Assembly: GCF_014324365.1 (NCBI RefSeq)
Contig: NZ_QEIG01000004.1
Location: forward strand, 124,001-188,000
Direction: 5' to 3'
From: Algoriphagus sp. AK58
GTDB taxonomy: Bacteria; Bacteroidota; Bacteroidia; Cytophagales; Cyclobacteriaceae
Length of the DNA: 64,000 nt
Both the position numbers and the translations under genes were made by a program. Under the pieces are notes generated by a model. It was not told the origin of the DNA. It ran no database searches and saw only the letters and a program-made list of their open reading frames with translations. This document shows, piece by piece, positions 1 through 10,630 of this stretch. Every line of letters starts with the position of its first letter. Positions within the stretch are counted from its first letter, which is position 1.

Positions 1-1049
1 CCTTATTTCCATCTGTAGCCCGACAGGATTTCCTTCCTCTTCCTGCTTTGGCAATTGGTCCCGATCTTCAATTGATGATCAGCAATGAACGCAAGGAAAA
101 TCAATACATCGATATGGCAGACTTGCTTTTGGTCGAGCACGATCCGGGGCAAAAAGTATTGGCCGATCCCAAAGGTCCTCTTTTTCTCGTGCAAAACTTG
201 AGTAAACCCACAGAAGCTATTTTAAACGCTAAAATCCCCATGCTGGAAAGAGTCAGCAACTCGGATTTTGTATTCTGCTCTTTCCATGACGTGACCGCCA
301 ACTCTTCCCTTAATGAATTGAGGGTAAAGTTTGACAATCCAGGACCAGGCAAGGACTTGGCCTTGTATCTGAATCTGAGAGATTCCCCTTCGCTGGAATT
401 CATTTTTGAAGAGTACATGAGCAATTACGGAGAGGAATACCCGGCATTTGAAAACATGATGGCCTCCAAGCCGGCAGAGGAATTATACCTCTGGCAGGAA
501 ATGAACCTCGTTCCCTTAACTATTTCTGTCAAAACAGATCAGGGTTGGAAAGAGGTGTCTCAAACTAGATTCGTCGGTCCGATTATGAACAGGGAAATCG
601 CCATTTCTCTCGAGGGATTAGACCTGAAAGAACCTATCCTCGAATTCTCTTTAAAAACCGGATTTCTCTATTGGGAGATTGATCAACTCGCCTTGGCTAC
701 GGTAAAATCTGTTTCTCCCGAATTCATTACAGTGCTAAAACCTGCCAAAGCAGTGGATGAGAACGGAGGAGACAAACTGGCTTTGATTTCTGAATTTGAC
801 AGTCAATTTGTCCAACAGCAGAAAACCGGAAACTTAACTTCCCTAAGCTACCGCTTTAAGGTGTATTCGGAGGAAAAAACCTATTCAGCTTTCCTGCATA
901 CTTCGGGTTATTACCAACCTAACTTAAACTTTGACGGACCAAAGAACGAGAAGTTCTTTGCCAAGTATGAAAAACCCGGAGGATTGGCAGACTACAGTAT
1001 GAGAAGGTTTTTGGAAGTTTCGCAATTCGCTTCAAGTTCAGCTAAATAA
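1..1049 (+). CDS. Unknown protein, 5' end outside window
   Basis: The reading frame is open from the left edge (frame beginning at base 3) to a TAA at 1047-1049, so about 349 C-terminal residues are visible and the true start lies upstream. I recognise no family. The visible part is acidic and mostly alternating hydrophobic/polar, suggesting beta-rich structure, with one aromatic patch near the C-terminus (SGYYQPNLNFDG) and no membrane segment. It stands alone; a strong hairpin terminator follows about 90 bp downstream. An internal TTG at 48 could be mistaken for a start, but coding potential continues upstream of it. Confidence 0.75.
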   Translation, partial: LFPSVARQDFLPLPALAIGPDLQLMISNERKENQYIDMADLLLVEHDPGQKVLADPKGPLFLVQNLSKPTEAILNAKIPMLERVSNSDFVFCSFHDVTANSSLNELRVKFDNPGPGKDLALYLNLRDSPSLEFIFEEYMSNYGEEYPAFENMMASKPAEELYLWQEMNLVPLTISVKTDQGWKEVSQTRFVGPIMNREIAISLEGLDLKEPILEFSLKTGFLYWEIDQLALATVKSVSPEFITVLKPAKAVDENGGDKLALISEFDSQFVQQQKTGNLTSLSYRFKVYSEEKTYSAFLHTSGYYQPNLNFDGPKNEKFFAKYEKPGGLADYSMRRFLEVSQFASSSAK

Positions 1050-1442
1050 GTCCAAAATGCAGTGTTATTAAGCCATCCTAATCGGGAAAAGCATCAGGAA
1101 TATTTCTGAAAAAATTTCCCCACATCCTATACCAAGGCCCCACTCGATTCGCTGGTTTGAAGCAAGAAATCGAGCGGGGCTGTTTTTACGAAGTACCTGA
1201 CTGTAACCGTTTGAGGGGGATAAAAAACAATTCAAGTTTCACCTTGTACCCAGTGCAACCAAAAGCAGACTACATTTTCCGCTAAATTTCTAAAGCTTAA
1301 TTTTTTGGGAAAAGGATTTCCTGATTTTAACTTCCACCAAATGATTCCCTTGCTTGATCACGTAGTTTGCCGAAACCACATCCCCAACTTTTCTGGTCAT
1401 CTTCGGAAAGATTTTATATTTTAATTTCAAACTAATATCCTG
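1050..1442. other. Intergenic region, 393 bp
   Basis: It holds the terminator at 1137-1187 and then about 255 bp of AT-rich DNA before the sulfatase. A minus-strand open frame reaching into the sulfatase is not supported by any family resemblance. No convincing TAnnTTTG promoter is seen; TATATTTT near 1416 is the closest. Confidence 0.5.
1137..1187 (+). terminator. Rho-independent terminator after the first gene
   Basis: Arms GCCCCACTCGATT (1137-1149) and AATCGAGCGGGGC (1168-1180) pair over 13 bp with one A-C mismatch, with an 18-nt loop. A T-rich tail (TGTTTTTA) follows, which fits termination of plus-strand transcripts. Confidence 0.8.
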
Positions 1443-2915
1443 ATGTCCTTTTCCAGCCACTTGAAACACCTTGCTTTTGCCTTGATTCTTGGATTTGGCC
1501 AAAGCCTTTTTACCCAAAGTTCTGCTCTTGCTCAAGAAATCCAACCCAAACAACCCAACATCATCGTCATATTCGCCGATGACCTCGGCTATGGGGATTT
1601 GGGTACTTTTGGCACCCCCAACATCCGTACGCCTCACTTGGATCAGATGGCCAATGAGGGTCAAAAATGGACCAATTTCTATGTAGCAGCTTCCGTCTGC
1701 ACGCCCAGCCGGGCTGGATTGCTCACCGGGCGACTTCCCATTCGCTCCGGCATGACCAGCGATAAGCGTGGGGTTCTATTTCCTGATTCCAAGGGTGGAT
1801 TGCCTCAGTCCGAATTGACCCTAGCCAGAATGTTGAAACAAGTGGGCTATCAAACCGCCGCTGTCGGTAAGTGGCATTTGGGGCACTTGTCTCCACACTT
1901 GCCCACAGACCATGGATTTGACAGCTACTTTGGGATCCCTTACTCCAACGACATGAACCGTACAGAAAATATCGAAGGGAAAAACTGGATCGATGCTCAG
2001 ATACAATTGGCTGAGGAAGAAAGGTTTCTGGCGTATAATGTCCCACTGATGCGAAATAGGGAAATCATTGAACAGCCCACTGATCAAAGAACACTGACCA
2101 AGCGCTACACCGAAGAAACTGTCTCCCAAATCAAACAGATGAAAGAGGGAACATTTTTTATCTACCTAGCCCATTCCCTTCCGCATATTCCTTTGTTTCG
2201 ATCTGAAGAATTCAAAAATGTATCCAAAGGAGGAATGTATGGAGATGTAGTAGAAGAAATTGACTGGTCGGTCGGAAAGATACTTCAGACCTTGAAAGAA
2301 GAGGGGTTGGCTGAAAACACCCTAGTGATTTTCACCTCTGACAATGGTCCATGGCATATTTTCAAAGCACACGGAGGTTCGGCAGGAATGCTACGAGGCG
2401 CAAAAGGAGGTACTTTCGAAGGTGGACTGCGTGTACCGACCATTTTCTGGTGGCCGGGAAATTTAAACCAAGGGGTGGTGATGGACATGGCGACGACCTT
2501 GGATCTTTTGCCGACCATCAGCAAGTTGACGGGGGCAGAATTGCCAAATGATCGAGAATATGACGGGTATGATATTTCACCCCTGCTTTTCGGAACAGGC
2601 AAAAGCCAACGTGAAGTGGTTTTTTACTACCAAGGGGCACAAGTGCATGCACTTAGATGGGGGGATTACAAAGCCCATTTTTACCTCCAAGGTGAGTACG
2701 GCACCCAAACTGCTCATCCCACCACCAATCCTCCAACTGAAGTTCCCAGTCAGCGGACTATCCAGGATCCTCCCTTGCTGTTTGATTTGTCTACCGACCC
2801 CGGAGAGCGCCACAATATTGCTGAAAACCACCCGGAGATCATCGCTGAAATCCGACGAATTCTTGAGGCGCATTTGGCTACCATCAAGCCTGTGGAAAAT
2901 CAACTGGAGAAATAG
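1443..2915 (+). CDS. Secreted type I sulfatase (arylsulfatase family)
   Basis: A 490-aa formylglycine-dependent sulfatase. Residues 1-30 form a signal peptide ending in ALAQ. The metal-binding start of the alkaline-phosphatase-like fold is visible (NIIVIFADDLGYGD, Asp46-Asp47), and the sulfatase signature CTPSR with Cys86 is the residue converted to formylglycine in this family. KWHLGH and TSDNGPWH motifs are also present. Family members hydrolyse sulfate esters, often on polysaccharides; the substrate cannot be told here. No partner sulfatase, SusCD pair or maturase is adjacent. Start: ATG at 1443 gives a full signal peptide. Confidence 0.95.
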   Translation: MSFSSHLKHLAFALILGFGQSLFTQSSALAQEIQPKQPNIIVIFADDLGYGDLGTFGTPNIRTPHLDQMANEGQKWTNFYVAASVCTPSRAGLLTGRLPIRSGMTSDKRGVLFPDSKGGLPQSELTLARMLKQVGYQTAAVGKWHLGHLSPHLPTDHGFDSYFGIPYSNDMNRTENIEGKNWIDAQIQLAEEERFLAYNVPLMRNREIIEQPTDQRTLTKRYTEETVSQIKQMKEGTFFIYLAHSLPHIPLFRSEEFKNVSKGGMYGDVVEEIDWSVGKILQTLKEEGLAENTLVIFTSDNGPWHIFKAHGGSAGMLRGAKGGTFEGGLRVPTIFWWPGNLNQGVVMDMATTLDLLPTISKLTGAELPNDREYDGYDISPLLFGTGKSQREVVFYYQGAQVHALRWGDYKAHFYLQGEYGTQTAHPTTNPPTEVPSQRTIQDPPLLFDLSTDPGERHNIAENHPEIIAEIRRILEAHLATIKPVENQLEK

Positions 2916-3020
2916 CACTTTGGGAATTGGGAGTAAGATTCCCGGAAAATTTGACCAAAATCTTAGTAGCATTCTTGTCAAAAAAGTCCATTTTAGTCCT
3001 CACATCGCTCATTTTTACTT

Positions 3021-3905
3021 ATGTCCAACATCCAACTTATTATCGAAGAGCGCGCCGCCGATATCGGCAAATTCCTCGTAGGCCGTCTGCTTCCCTTCCG
3101 CCAAAAGCGAATGATCGGCCCATTTATTTACCTAGACCACATGGGTCCTGTGAAACTCAACGCCCGGGAACAGATGGATATCCGACCCCATCCCCATATC
3201 GGGCTTTCTACGCTGACTTTCCTTTTCGAAGGAAGCATCATGCATCGGGACAGCTTGGGGAATGCCGTCGAGATTCAGCCCGGAGCCGTCAATTGGATGA
3301 CTGCGGGGAAAGGAATCGTTCACTCCGAGCGCACTCCGGAATACCTGAGGGATTCGGAAAAAATCAAGCACGGCTTGCAAATCTGGGTGGCTTTGCCCAA
3401 GGACTTGGAGCAAATGGAACCTGAGTTTTTTCATATCGAAGCCCAACAGCTGCCTACCTGGGAGGAGAATAAGCTTCAATTCAAACTGGTAGCAGGAGAA
3501 GTGATGGGGCATCGTTCGGCAGTACCGGTCTATAGTCCGCTGTATATGCTGGAGATCAAAAGTAAACAAAGACAAACCGTGGATCTGGAGGGAAAACTGT
3601 TTGGGGAAAGCGGCTTGTATATTCTGGAAGGAGGAATCGAAAGTGAAGGAAATCAATTTGGCCCCAAGCAAATCCTTGTAGCCAAGGATACCAGCTTATG
3701 TGCATTTACCATCGAGGCCAACAGTACGATTTATATTTTTGGTGGAGAGGCTTTTCCTGAGGAGCGGTTTATTGACTGGAATTTTGTGGCTTCCGACAAG
3801 GAACTGATCCGAATAGCGAAAGAAAACTGGAAAGCTCAAGCTTTTGATAAAATTCCTGGAGATGAAGAAGAGTTTGTTCCCTACCCCACCTTTCCCCGCA
3901 ACTAA
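3021..3905 (+). CDS. Pirin family bicupin protein
   Basis: A 294-aa cytosolic bicupin. The N-terminal cupin carries the four metal ligands expected of pirins: His57 and His59 in RPHPHIGL, His101 and Glu103 in IVHSERTP. The C-terminal cupin half spans about residues 165-260. Bacterial pirins bind iron and some (YhhW) have quercetinase activity; the physiological substrate here is unknown. The gene is followed after 2 bp by osmC, so the two are almost certainly co-transcribed, hinting at a redox or stress role. The 105 bp upstream separate it from the sulfatase. Confidence 0.93.
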   Translation: MSNIQLIIEERAADIGKFLVGRLLPFRQKRMIGPFIYLDHMGPVKLNAREQMDIRPHPHIGLSTLTFLFEGSIMHRDSLGNAVEIQPGAVNWMTAGKGIVHSERTPEYLRDSEKIKHGLQIWVALPKDLEQMEPEFFHIEAQQLPTWEENKLQFKLVAGEVMGHRSAVPVYSPLYMLEIKSKQRQTVDLEGKLFGESGLYILEGGIESEGNQFGPKQILVAKDTSLCAFTIEANSTIYIFGGEAFPEERFIDWNFVASDKELIRIAKENWKAQAFDKIPGDEEEFVPYPTFPRN

Positions 3906-3907
3906 CC

Positions 3908-4309
3908 ATGGCCAGGATAACTGCAAGTATCAAAAAGGAGCTGTATAAAACAGAGATTCACTCCTCCTCAGGAAATCTCCTGATAGCAGACGAACCCGAA
4001 ACCGTGGGAGGCAAAAATCAGGGCTTTTCTCCTACCGAACTGTTGGCCTCTTCCCTGGCAGCCTGCACCAGCGCCACACTTCGGATGTATGCCGATCGCA
4101 AAGGCTGGGATTTGGAAGAAGTAAAACTGGAGATCATTCTCGAAGTCAATCGAGATGAAAAAAGAACGGAGATTCACCGCAAAATCGAACTGATCGGAAA
4201 CCTGGATCAAGCCCAACGCGACCGGATGCTTGCCATCGCCAATGCCTGTCCCGTGCATAAAATCCTGAGTGGAACGATTGCTATTCAGACCGAACTGAAG
4301 AGAAATTAG
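3908..4309 (+). CDS. OsmC/Ohr family peroxiredoxin-like protein
   Basis: A 133-aa OsmC-fold protein of normal family length. The two redox cysteines sit where the family has them: Cys53 in LAACTSATLRM and Cys114 in NACPVHKIL. Family members reduce organic hydroperoxides using thiols. The variant with ACPVHKIL and a short N-terminus is closer to the general OsmC group than to classic Ohr. It starts 2 bp after the pirin stop, forming a two-gene unit, and lies next to katG on the opposite strand, so this is a small oxidative-stress neighbourhood. Confidence 0.93.
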   Translation: MARITASIKKELYKTEIHSSSGNLLIADEPETVGGKNQGFSPTELLASSLAACTSATLRMYADRKGWDLEEVKLEIILEVNRDEKRTEIHRKIELIGNLDQAQRDRMLAIANACPVHKILSGTIAIQTELKRN

Positions 4310-4372
4310 AAGTATGAAGTTAGAAATGTGAAAGCTGAAGGTTTCAGCTGTCTGATTTCAGATTTCTGACTT
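4310..4372. repeat. Hairpin repeat, copy 1 (AAGTATGAA family)
   Basis: Immediately after osmC: AAGTATGAA (4310-4318), AGCTGAA (4333-4339) pairing with TTCAGCT (4343-4349), and TTCTGACTT (4364-4372). The same words in the same order occur at 10664-10745, so this is a dispersed repeat rather than a chance hairpin. Confidence 0.6.
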
Positions 4373-4424
4373 AACTCTCTTTAACTTTTCCTCCGCGCTC
4401 TCTGCGCCTCTGCGGTGAAATAAA

Positions 4425-4457
4425 CAAAAAAAGCGGCCCCTTTCGAGACCGCTTTCA
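4425..4457 (-). terminator. Terminator of katG (probably bidirectional)
   Basis: Stem AAGCGG/CCGCTT with flanking A and T residues. Read on the minus strand, the hairpin is followed by a run of seven T, 27 bp after the katG stop codon. On the plus strand it could also stop osmC transcripts, with a weaker tail. Confidence 0.75.
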
Positions 4458-4483
4458 GGTGTGATTAGCACTTTTCTATCGGA

Positions 4484-6691
<2,208 letters not shown>

Positions 6692-6742
6692 TTATCGTTA
6701 AGTTAAATTGAATCGTTTGCGAATTTAGAAAAAGGAAGCCGT

Positions 6743-6774
6743 ATAAAAATTATTTTCCGATTGATAAAAACTAT
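6743..6774. promoter_or_regulatory. Possible OxyR-like site upstream of katG
   Basis: ATAAAAATTAT (6743-6753) and ATAAAAACTAT (6764-6774) are near-identical 11-mers 21 bp apart. The second lies in ATTG-N7-CTAT, close to the OxyR half-site ATAG-N7-CTAT. OxyR tetramers normally contact sites with 22-bp periodicity, so the 21-bp offset weakens the case. No oxyR gene is in the window. Confidence 0.35.
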
Positions 6775-6796
6775 GACTCTTGTCAGGAAATAAAGA

Positions 6797-6893
6797 AGTT
6801 AGGGAGGAAGGAAGTTTGGAGGTTTGGAGGATAGAAAGTTGGGAAGAATGGAAGTGGGAAATTGGAAAAATTCAAAGTTGGGAAACTCCTGGC
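6797..6893. repeat. Polypurine repeat, GGAAGTTGGGAAG-type
   Basis: About 100 bp upstream of katG is almost purely purine plus T on the plus strand, built from variants of GGAAG, TTGGAGG and GTTGGGAAG. A similar tract lies upstream of the GMC oxidoreductase at 12488-12541. Not coding in any frame. Confidence 0.5.
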
Positions 6894-6908
6894 CACCCGA
6901 AAAAGAAG

Positions 6909-7463
6909 TCAAAATTCATTGGAAAGTGATTCGATGGAGCGCAGCAGTTGAATGATTTCCTGGTGGATTTCTCCATCTGGACTGTGCATGGAAAAGCCTG
7001 TAGGTTTTTGGTTTTCTTTACTTAGGGAGAACGAAAAAGAAGTTCCGTCGAGAACAAATCGATTTGGGTTTTTAAGATTTGATTGCTCCACCAAATTATT
7101 CCATTGGCTGACTAAAAGATCAATTTCTTCCAGCACTTTTTTATTTGTAATCAACATCGAATCAGAAATGTAGGTCGTCTTGTAATCGACAAATTCCTGT
7201 AAAAGAATTCTTTGTTCGTCTGAGGGTTTTTCCAAGACGGTGGTTAGATACAGGCTATCCGCTGCACTCCCTTTCGAGGGGAAAATCTTTTCTTTGACGA
7301 TCAGAAGCCCTCCTTCATCACTTCGCTGAAGCGTAAAATTTATTTCCTCTTGTGCAGCGCTGGCTTTTTTGGTGATACTGAGTTTGTAACAAGGCGAGGA
7401 TTGGCTAAAAGCGAAAGTTGCCGAGAAGAGCAAAAAAAACGATAAGAAAGCATTTTTGACCAT
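6909..7463 (-). CDS. Small secreted protein of unknown function
   Basis: A 184-aa protein starting at the ATG at 7463, which places a clean signal peptide (MVKNAFLSFFLLFSATFAFS) at the N-terminus; a longer in-frame extension to 7532 would put 23 poorly fitting residues before it. After cleavage it has a single cysteine near the start (SSPCYKLSI) and alternating beta-like segments, with no family I recognise. It is a single gene between katG and a flavoprotein. Likely periplasmic or extracellular. Confidence 0.7.
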   Translation of the reverse strand: MVKNAFLSFFLLFSATFAFSQSSPCYKLSITKKASAAQEEINFTLQRSDEGGLLIVKEKIFPSKGSAADSLYLTTVLEKPSDEQRILLQEFVDYKTTYISDSMLITNKKVLEEIDLLVSQWNNLVEQSNLKNPNRFVLDGTSFSFSLSKENQKPTGFSMHSPDGEIHQEIIQLLRSIESLSNEF

Positions 7464-7576
7464 GGCATAACTTACGAACAATTTAGGATCAAGTTGTCCC
7501 CAAAAATCAAATTCTAGAAAACAAACTGACAAATAGGGGAAAGAAGTTTAAGAATTACATGCCAGTCTATTTTCTT

Positions 7577-7656
7577 AAACCACTATAGTGACATAGTGCC
7601 ACATAGACTAAAAAGAAGGCTCTTCATCTATGTTCTCTATGTGTCTATTGTGGTTT
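7577..7656. repeat. Imperfect inverted repeat, CCACxATAG type
   Basis: Arms AAACCACTATAGTGACATAG (7577-7596) and CTATGTGTCTATTGTGGTTT (7637-7656) pair with three mismatches, followed by TTATAAAAAAA. It fills the middle of the 314-bp gap 7464-7777 and may act as a terminator. A second phrase of the same type (CTTTGTGCCATAGAG) lies at 7721-7735. The rest of the gap shows nothing else. Confidence 0.5.
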
Positions 7657-7777
7657 TTATAAAAAAACCTTGTGGAAGGAAAAATTTTAACCGTTACCAC
7701 TCTTCTCGCCTTTTCAAAATCCTTTGTGCCATAGAGCCTTTGTGGCGAACAATTTTTAGAACTTTTTAGCAACGCCC

Positions 7778-8851
7778 TCAAAAAGGAAAAATCAACAACG
7801 CATGTTGGCTGACCGTATTGAAATCCCGCCAAACACGGTTGAGCTCGGTGTGGGTTTTGGCAGCTTCCAAACCGGCAAAGGGATGCATTTTGGAATTGAT
7901 TTCTCGACAGATTTGAGTGAGTTTTCGACTGGATTTGCTGACTGATCTGAGGGATTTGTTGGAGATTTTTCCATTGATCTCCAGTTCTTGCCAGGAAATC
8001 TCAACCGCCTCGTAAAACTTCATCCTCGCTATCTCCAGTTTGGACGCACAGGATTTTTCCAGCTTTTGAAAATAACCCAAGTGCTTTTGATCGTACTTTC
8101 GGAATTCATGTCGCTTCCAAAACGTATCCGAAATCAGCCTTTGCAAATGTTGCGTAATCCCCAGAATATTAACCGCCAAAGTAGCCTCTGCAAACTGGAG
8201 AAAAGGATAGCGGTAAATCGACTCAGTTCTTGTGACTTTTTCTGGAAGGATTTCAAAAACCCGGTTATGAGGCACTTTAAGATTTTCGGTTTTGAAGGCA
8301 TGACTTCCCGTTGCGATCATACCCATATAGCTCCATCCGTCGAGAATTTCCACTTCTTCTTTTTTCAGAATAAAAGCCTTGACAAGGGGTTTTCCATTCG
8401 CATCCAACAGCGCTTTTCCATCCTCCAGCATCTCGCAATTGGCCGTAAAATGCGTCGCATGCAAAGCCCCAGAAGCATAGGTCCAACTGCCGGAAATCTC
8501 ATAATGATCTCCCTTCCGATTGGCTTTTCCTCCCACAAAACCGCTTCCTGCCAGGCAAACCTTGGGATCAGCAAAAATTTCCCGACTGAGCTTTTCATCC
8601 AAAAACCCTACAAACCAGCCCGCCCCGGCACAGAGCGTCACCGTCCAACCCATACTCGCATCGAGCCGTGCAATTTTTTCTTCCAAATACAAGGCGTCGG
8701 GTAAGGTCAAACCTAGGCCCCTTAATTCAATTGGAACAAAGAGCTTAAACCATTTTTCATGATAAATCAGATCGAGCATTTCCGGGGTAAGGCTGCCCGT
8801 TTTTTCAGCTTTTGGTGCCCAATCGGTATTGATCTGTTCGGTGGAAATCAT
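7778..8851 (-). CDS. Acyl-CoA dehydrogenase-fold flavoprotein
   Basis: A 357-aa protein of the acyl-CoA dehydrogenase superfamily. The N-terminal helical domain (about 1-110), the middle beta domain (about 115-210; YEISGSWTYASGA and DGWSYMGMIATGS) and the C-terminal helical domain (about 225-350) are all present. The C-terminus (RVWRDFNTVSQHALL) resembles the Acyl-CoA_dh_2 type found in reduced-flavin monooxygenases such as HpaB/DszC-like enzymes rather than classical beta-oxidation enzymes; the catalytic Glu of the latter is not evident. Substrate unknown. Single gene. Confidence 0.8.
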   Translation of the reverse strand: MISTEQINTDWAPKAEKTGSLTPEMLDLIYHEKWFKLFVPIELRGLGLTLPDALYLEEKIARLDASMGWTVTLCAGAGWFVGFLDEKLSREIFADPKVCLAGSGFVGGKANRKGDHYEISGSWTYASGALHATHFTANCEMLEDGKALLDANGKPLVKAFILKKEEVEILDGWSYMGMIATGSHAFKTENLKVPHNRVFEILPEKVTRTESIYRYPFLQFAEATLAVNILGITQHLQRLISDTFWKRHEFRKYDQKHLGYFQKLEKSCASKLEIARMKFYEAVEISWQELEINGKISNKSLRSVSKSSRKLTQICREINSKMHPFAGLEAAKTHTELNRVWRDFNTVSQHALLIFPF

Positions 8852-9249
8852 GAGGCAAGTTTACGAATAAAAAGACCTGCCAGGTTGGCTGCTGTCCTGC
8901 TTCTCCAGAAATTGGACCTTCAAGAACAAAAAATCCTGCTTTCGGAAAAGCAGGATAACAGTATCCGCTCGCAAAGCCGGTAAGCCGCAAAGAAGCCAAA
9001 AATCTTAGCGGCTTTGGCGGCTTCGCGAGAATAAAACAGGCAAGCTGTCCTGCTTCTCCAGAAGCTGGACTATCTGTAGCTAGAATGTATTGACTTTGCA
9101 AAAAAAATCCTGCTTTCGGAAAAGCAGGATAACAGTATCCTCTCGCAAAGCCGGTAAGCCGCAAAGTGGCTTAAACCCTTAGCATCTTATGTGCCTTTGC
9201 GAGAAACTAACTTTGTCTCAAAAGGTCTTTTTCTGACTCTTTCCCCAAA
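8852..9249. other. Intergenic region, 398 bp, filled by repeats
   Basis: Nearly all of it is the composite repeat at 8891-9206. It is preceded by AGACCTGCCAGGTT (8873-8886), one base different from the arm of the palindrome at 26931. Open frames through it are by-products of the repeat. Confidence 0.7.
8891..9206. repeat. Composite hairpin repeat, two tandem copies
   Basis: Copy 1 starts at 8891 and copy 2 at 9044, a period of 153 bp. Each has three parts: GCTGTCCTGCTTCTCCAGAA; a hairpin with arms TCCTGCTTT and AAAAGCAGGA around CGG (8934-8955 and 9108-9129); and CTCGCAAAGCCGGTAAGCCG. In copy 1 the last part pairs with GCGGCTTTGGCGGCTTCGCG downstream. Copy 2 ends in the diverged GTGCCTTTGCGAGAAAC. 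Related pieces recur at 34305-34412. Confidence 0.85.
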
Positions 9250-10545
9250 TCACTTCTTCTTTTTCTGCGCAGCCATCCACTCCATGATGGTCACGGGCCG
9301 GCCATTGAGCATTACCGGTGAACCGTCAAAATCGGTTCGGGCAACATTGGCATGGGAATAAATCCAAGACCAGTGGCCATTGTAGCGATAGTCTTTTCCA
9401 CCGTAGAATCCGGTGATGTCGTACACATTGTCATAGTAGGTGAAAAAGACATTTTTCGCTCCTGCTTGCTTCAATCGGTGGTATAAAGGAACCACGGTTT
9501 CATCAGGCTTGGTGGTCATGTCGTCTTTGGCATGCACAAACCACATGGGCACATTCTTGATTTTTTCTACCTGGGCATCTGTGATAAACTCATTGTTGTA
9601 AGCCAAGGCAGAGATATATCCTGCTGCAAAATAATCCGGATGCTCGAGGATCAATTTGAGGGACATGTAACCACCATTGGAGCAGCCTCCTACATAGATT
9701 CGAGTAGGATCTACCATCGGGTTTTTGGCCACAAAATCCTGAATCAAAGCAAATACGGCAGCATTATAAATGTCATTGGTTTTGCCTCGAGTCATGCCTT
9801 CTCCTGCATTCATCCAGAAAGTTGGGGTCTGAGGGGCCAACACAAAAGCGCCTTCGCCAAACAACACCTGAATCTCAGGAGAAGCATAATTGAAGGCTTT
9901 ATTACCCATTAGGGCTATCGTCGGATCGGTTCCGCCTTCGCCTCCACCGTGAAGCCAGATGATCAATGGAGCTTTTGTTTTCAGATTTTTTGGAGAAAAG
10001 GCGCCATAGGTCAAGGTCGTATTCTCATGGGTGAATTTGCCTGTTAGGTCAAACTCATCGACAATGGGACGGATTCGGCCAGCTTCCTCTCCCCAACTTT
10101 TTCCTGATTTGGTATGGATTACAGTGACGCCATAATCGATCCAGACATTGGAAGCTCGGTTGCCCATTCTCAGGTATTGGATTCCCGAACCGAGCGGATT
10201 GACTGGACTGACGGCAAGGACCAAGGTCAAGTGAGTGCCGTCATCTTTTCGGTTTCCATTTTCGTCGGAAGCATAAGAGTAAACGATGCTACGCTTGCCG
10301 GAAGCCTGTGCCGCGGGAATCTCACCCAAGGAAGTCGATCGGGTGACAAAAACCTCAAAATCCGCAGCACTGGTTTCCTTGGTGGGATTGGCATCGTGAA
10401 GAATCACCTTGCTGACTGCAGGTCCCCAGTCAAATCCTTCGATCACGAGTTTGTATTTACCCGGTGCAGGAGGGGTATCATTTTTTGCCCAAACCAAAAA
10501 AGGAAGGGCAAAAAGGAAGAATAGAACAGGTATGTTTTTTTTCAT
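9250..10545 (-). CDS. Secreted EstA-like alpha/beta hydrolase (esterase)
   Basis: A 431-aa exported esterase. The ATG at 10545 gives a signal peptide (MKKNIPVLFFLFALPFLVWA); the longer frame upstream is unlikely. An Ig-like N-terminal domain (about 25-155; VILHDANPTKETSAADFEVF) precedes an alpha/beta hydrolase domain with the oxyanion loop IIWLHGGGEGG, nucleophile elbow GGCSNGGY and a C-terminal His in NGHWSWIYSH. This arrangement matches EstA-type esterases with an Esterase_Ig-like domain. Likely acts on acyl esters outside the cytoplasm; the substrate is not predictable. Downstream lies a repeat block. Confidence 0.85.
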   Translation of the reverse strand: MKKNIPVLFFLFALPFLVWAKNDTPPAPGKYKLVIEGFDWGPAVSKVILHDANPTKETSAADFEVFVTRSTSLGEIPAAQASGKRSIVYSYASDENGNRKDDGTHLTLVLAVSPVNPLGSGIQYLRMGNRASNVWIDYGVTVIHTKSGKSWGEEAGRIRPIVDEFDLTGKFTHENTTLTYGAFSPKNLKTKAPLIIWLHGGGEGGTDPTIALMGNKAFNYASPEIQVLFGEGAFVLAPQTPTFWMNAGEGMTRGKTNDIYNAAVFALIQDFVAKNPMVDPTRIYVGGCSNGGYMSLKLILEHPDYFAAGYISALAYNNEFITDAQVEKIKNVPMWFVHAKDDMTTKPDETVVPLYHRLKQAGAKNVFFTYYDNVYDITGFYGGKDYRYNGHWSWIYSHANVARTDFDGSPVMLNGRPVTIMEWMAAQKKKK

Positions 10546-10630
10546 AAAGGGTAGGTTTGGGTTTGATGGAAATCGAAATGAAATTTCGCAAATGTCAGGA
10601 ATAGACCTAAGAAAATTACTCGAAAGGTAG

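Noticed and set aside
1290-1664. A minus-strand frame overlapping the sulfatase start
   Set aside because: It runs antisense through the conserved sulfatase N-terminus and resembles no family; the sulfatase is certain.
8805-9164. A minus-strand frame of about 119 codons with internal peptide repeats (CYPAFPKAGFF)
   Set aside because: The peptide repeats come from the tandem DNA hairpin repeat and not from a protein-coding gene.
8891-9206. CRISPR-like array
   Set aside because: Only two units with 153-bp period, made of hairpins with no short identical repeat/unique spacer pattern and no cas genes.
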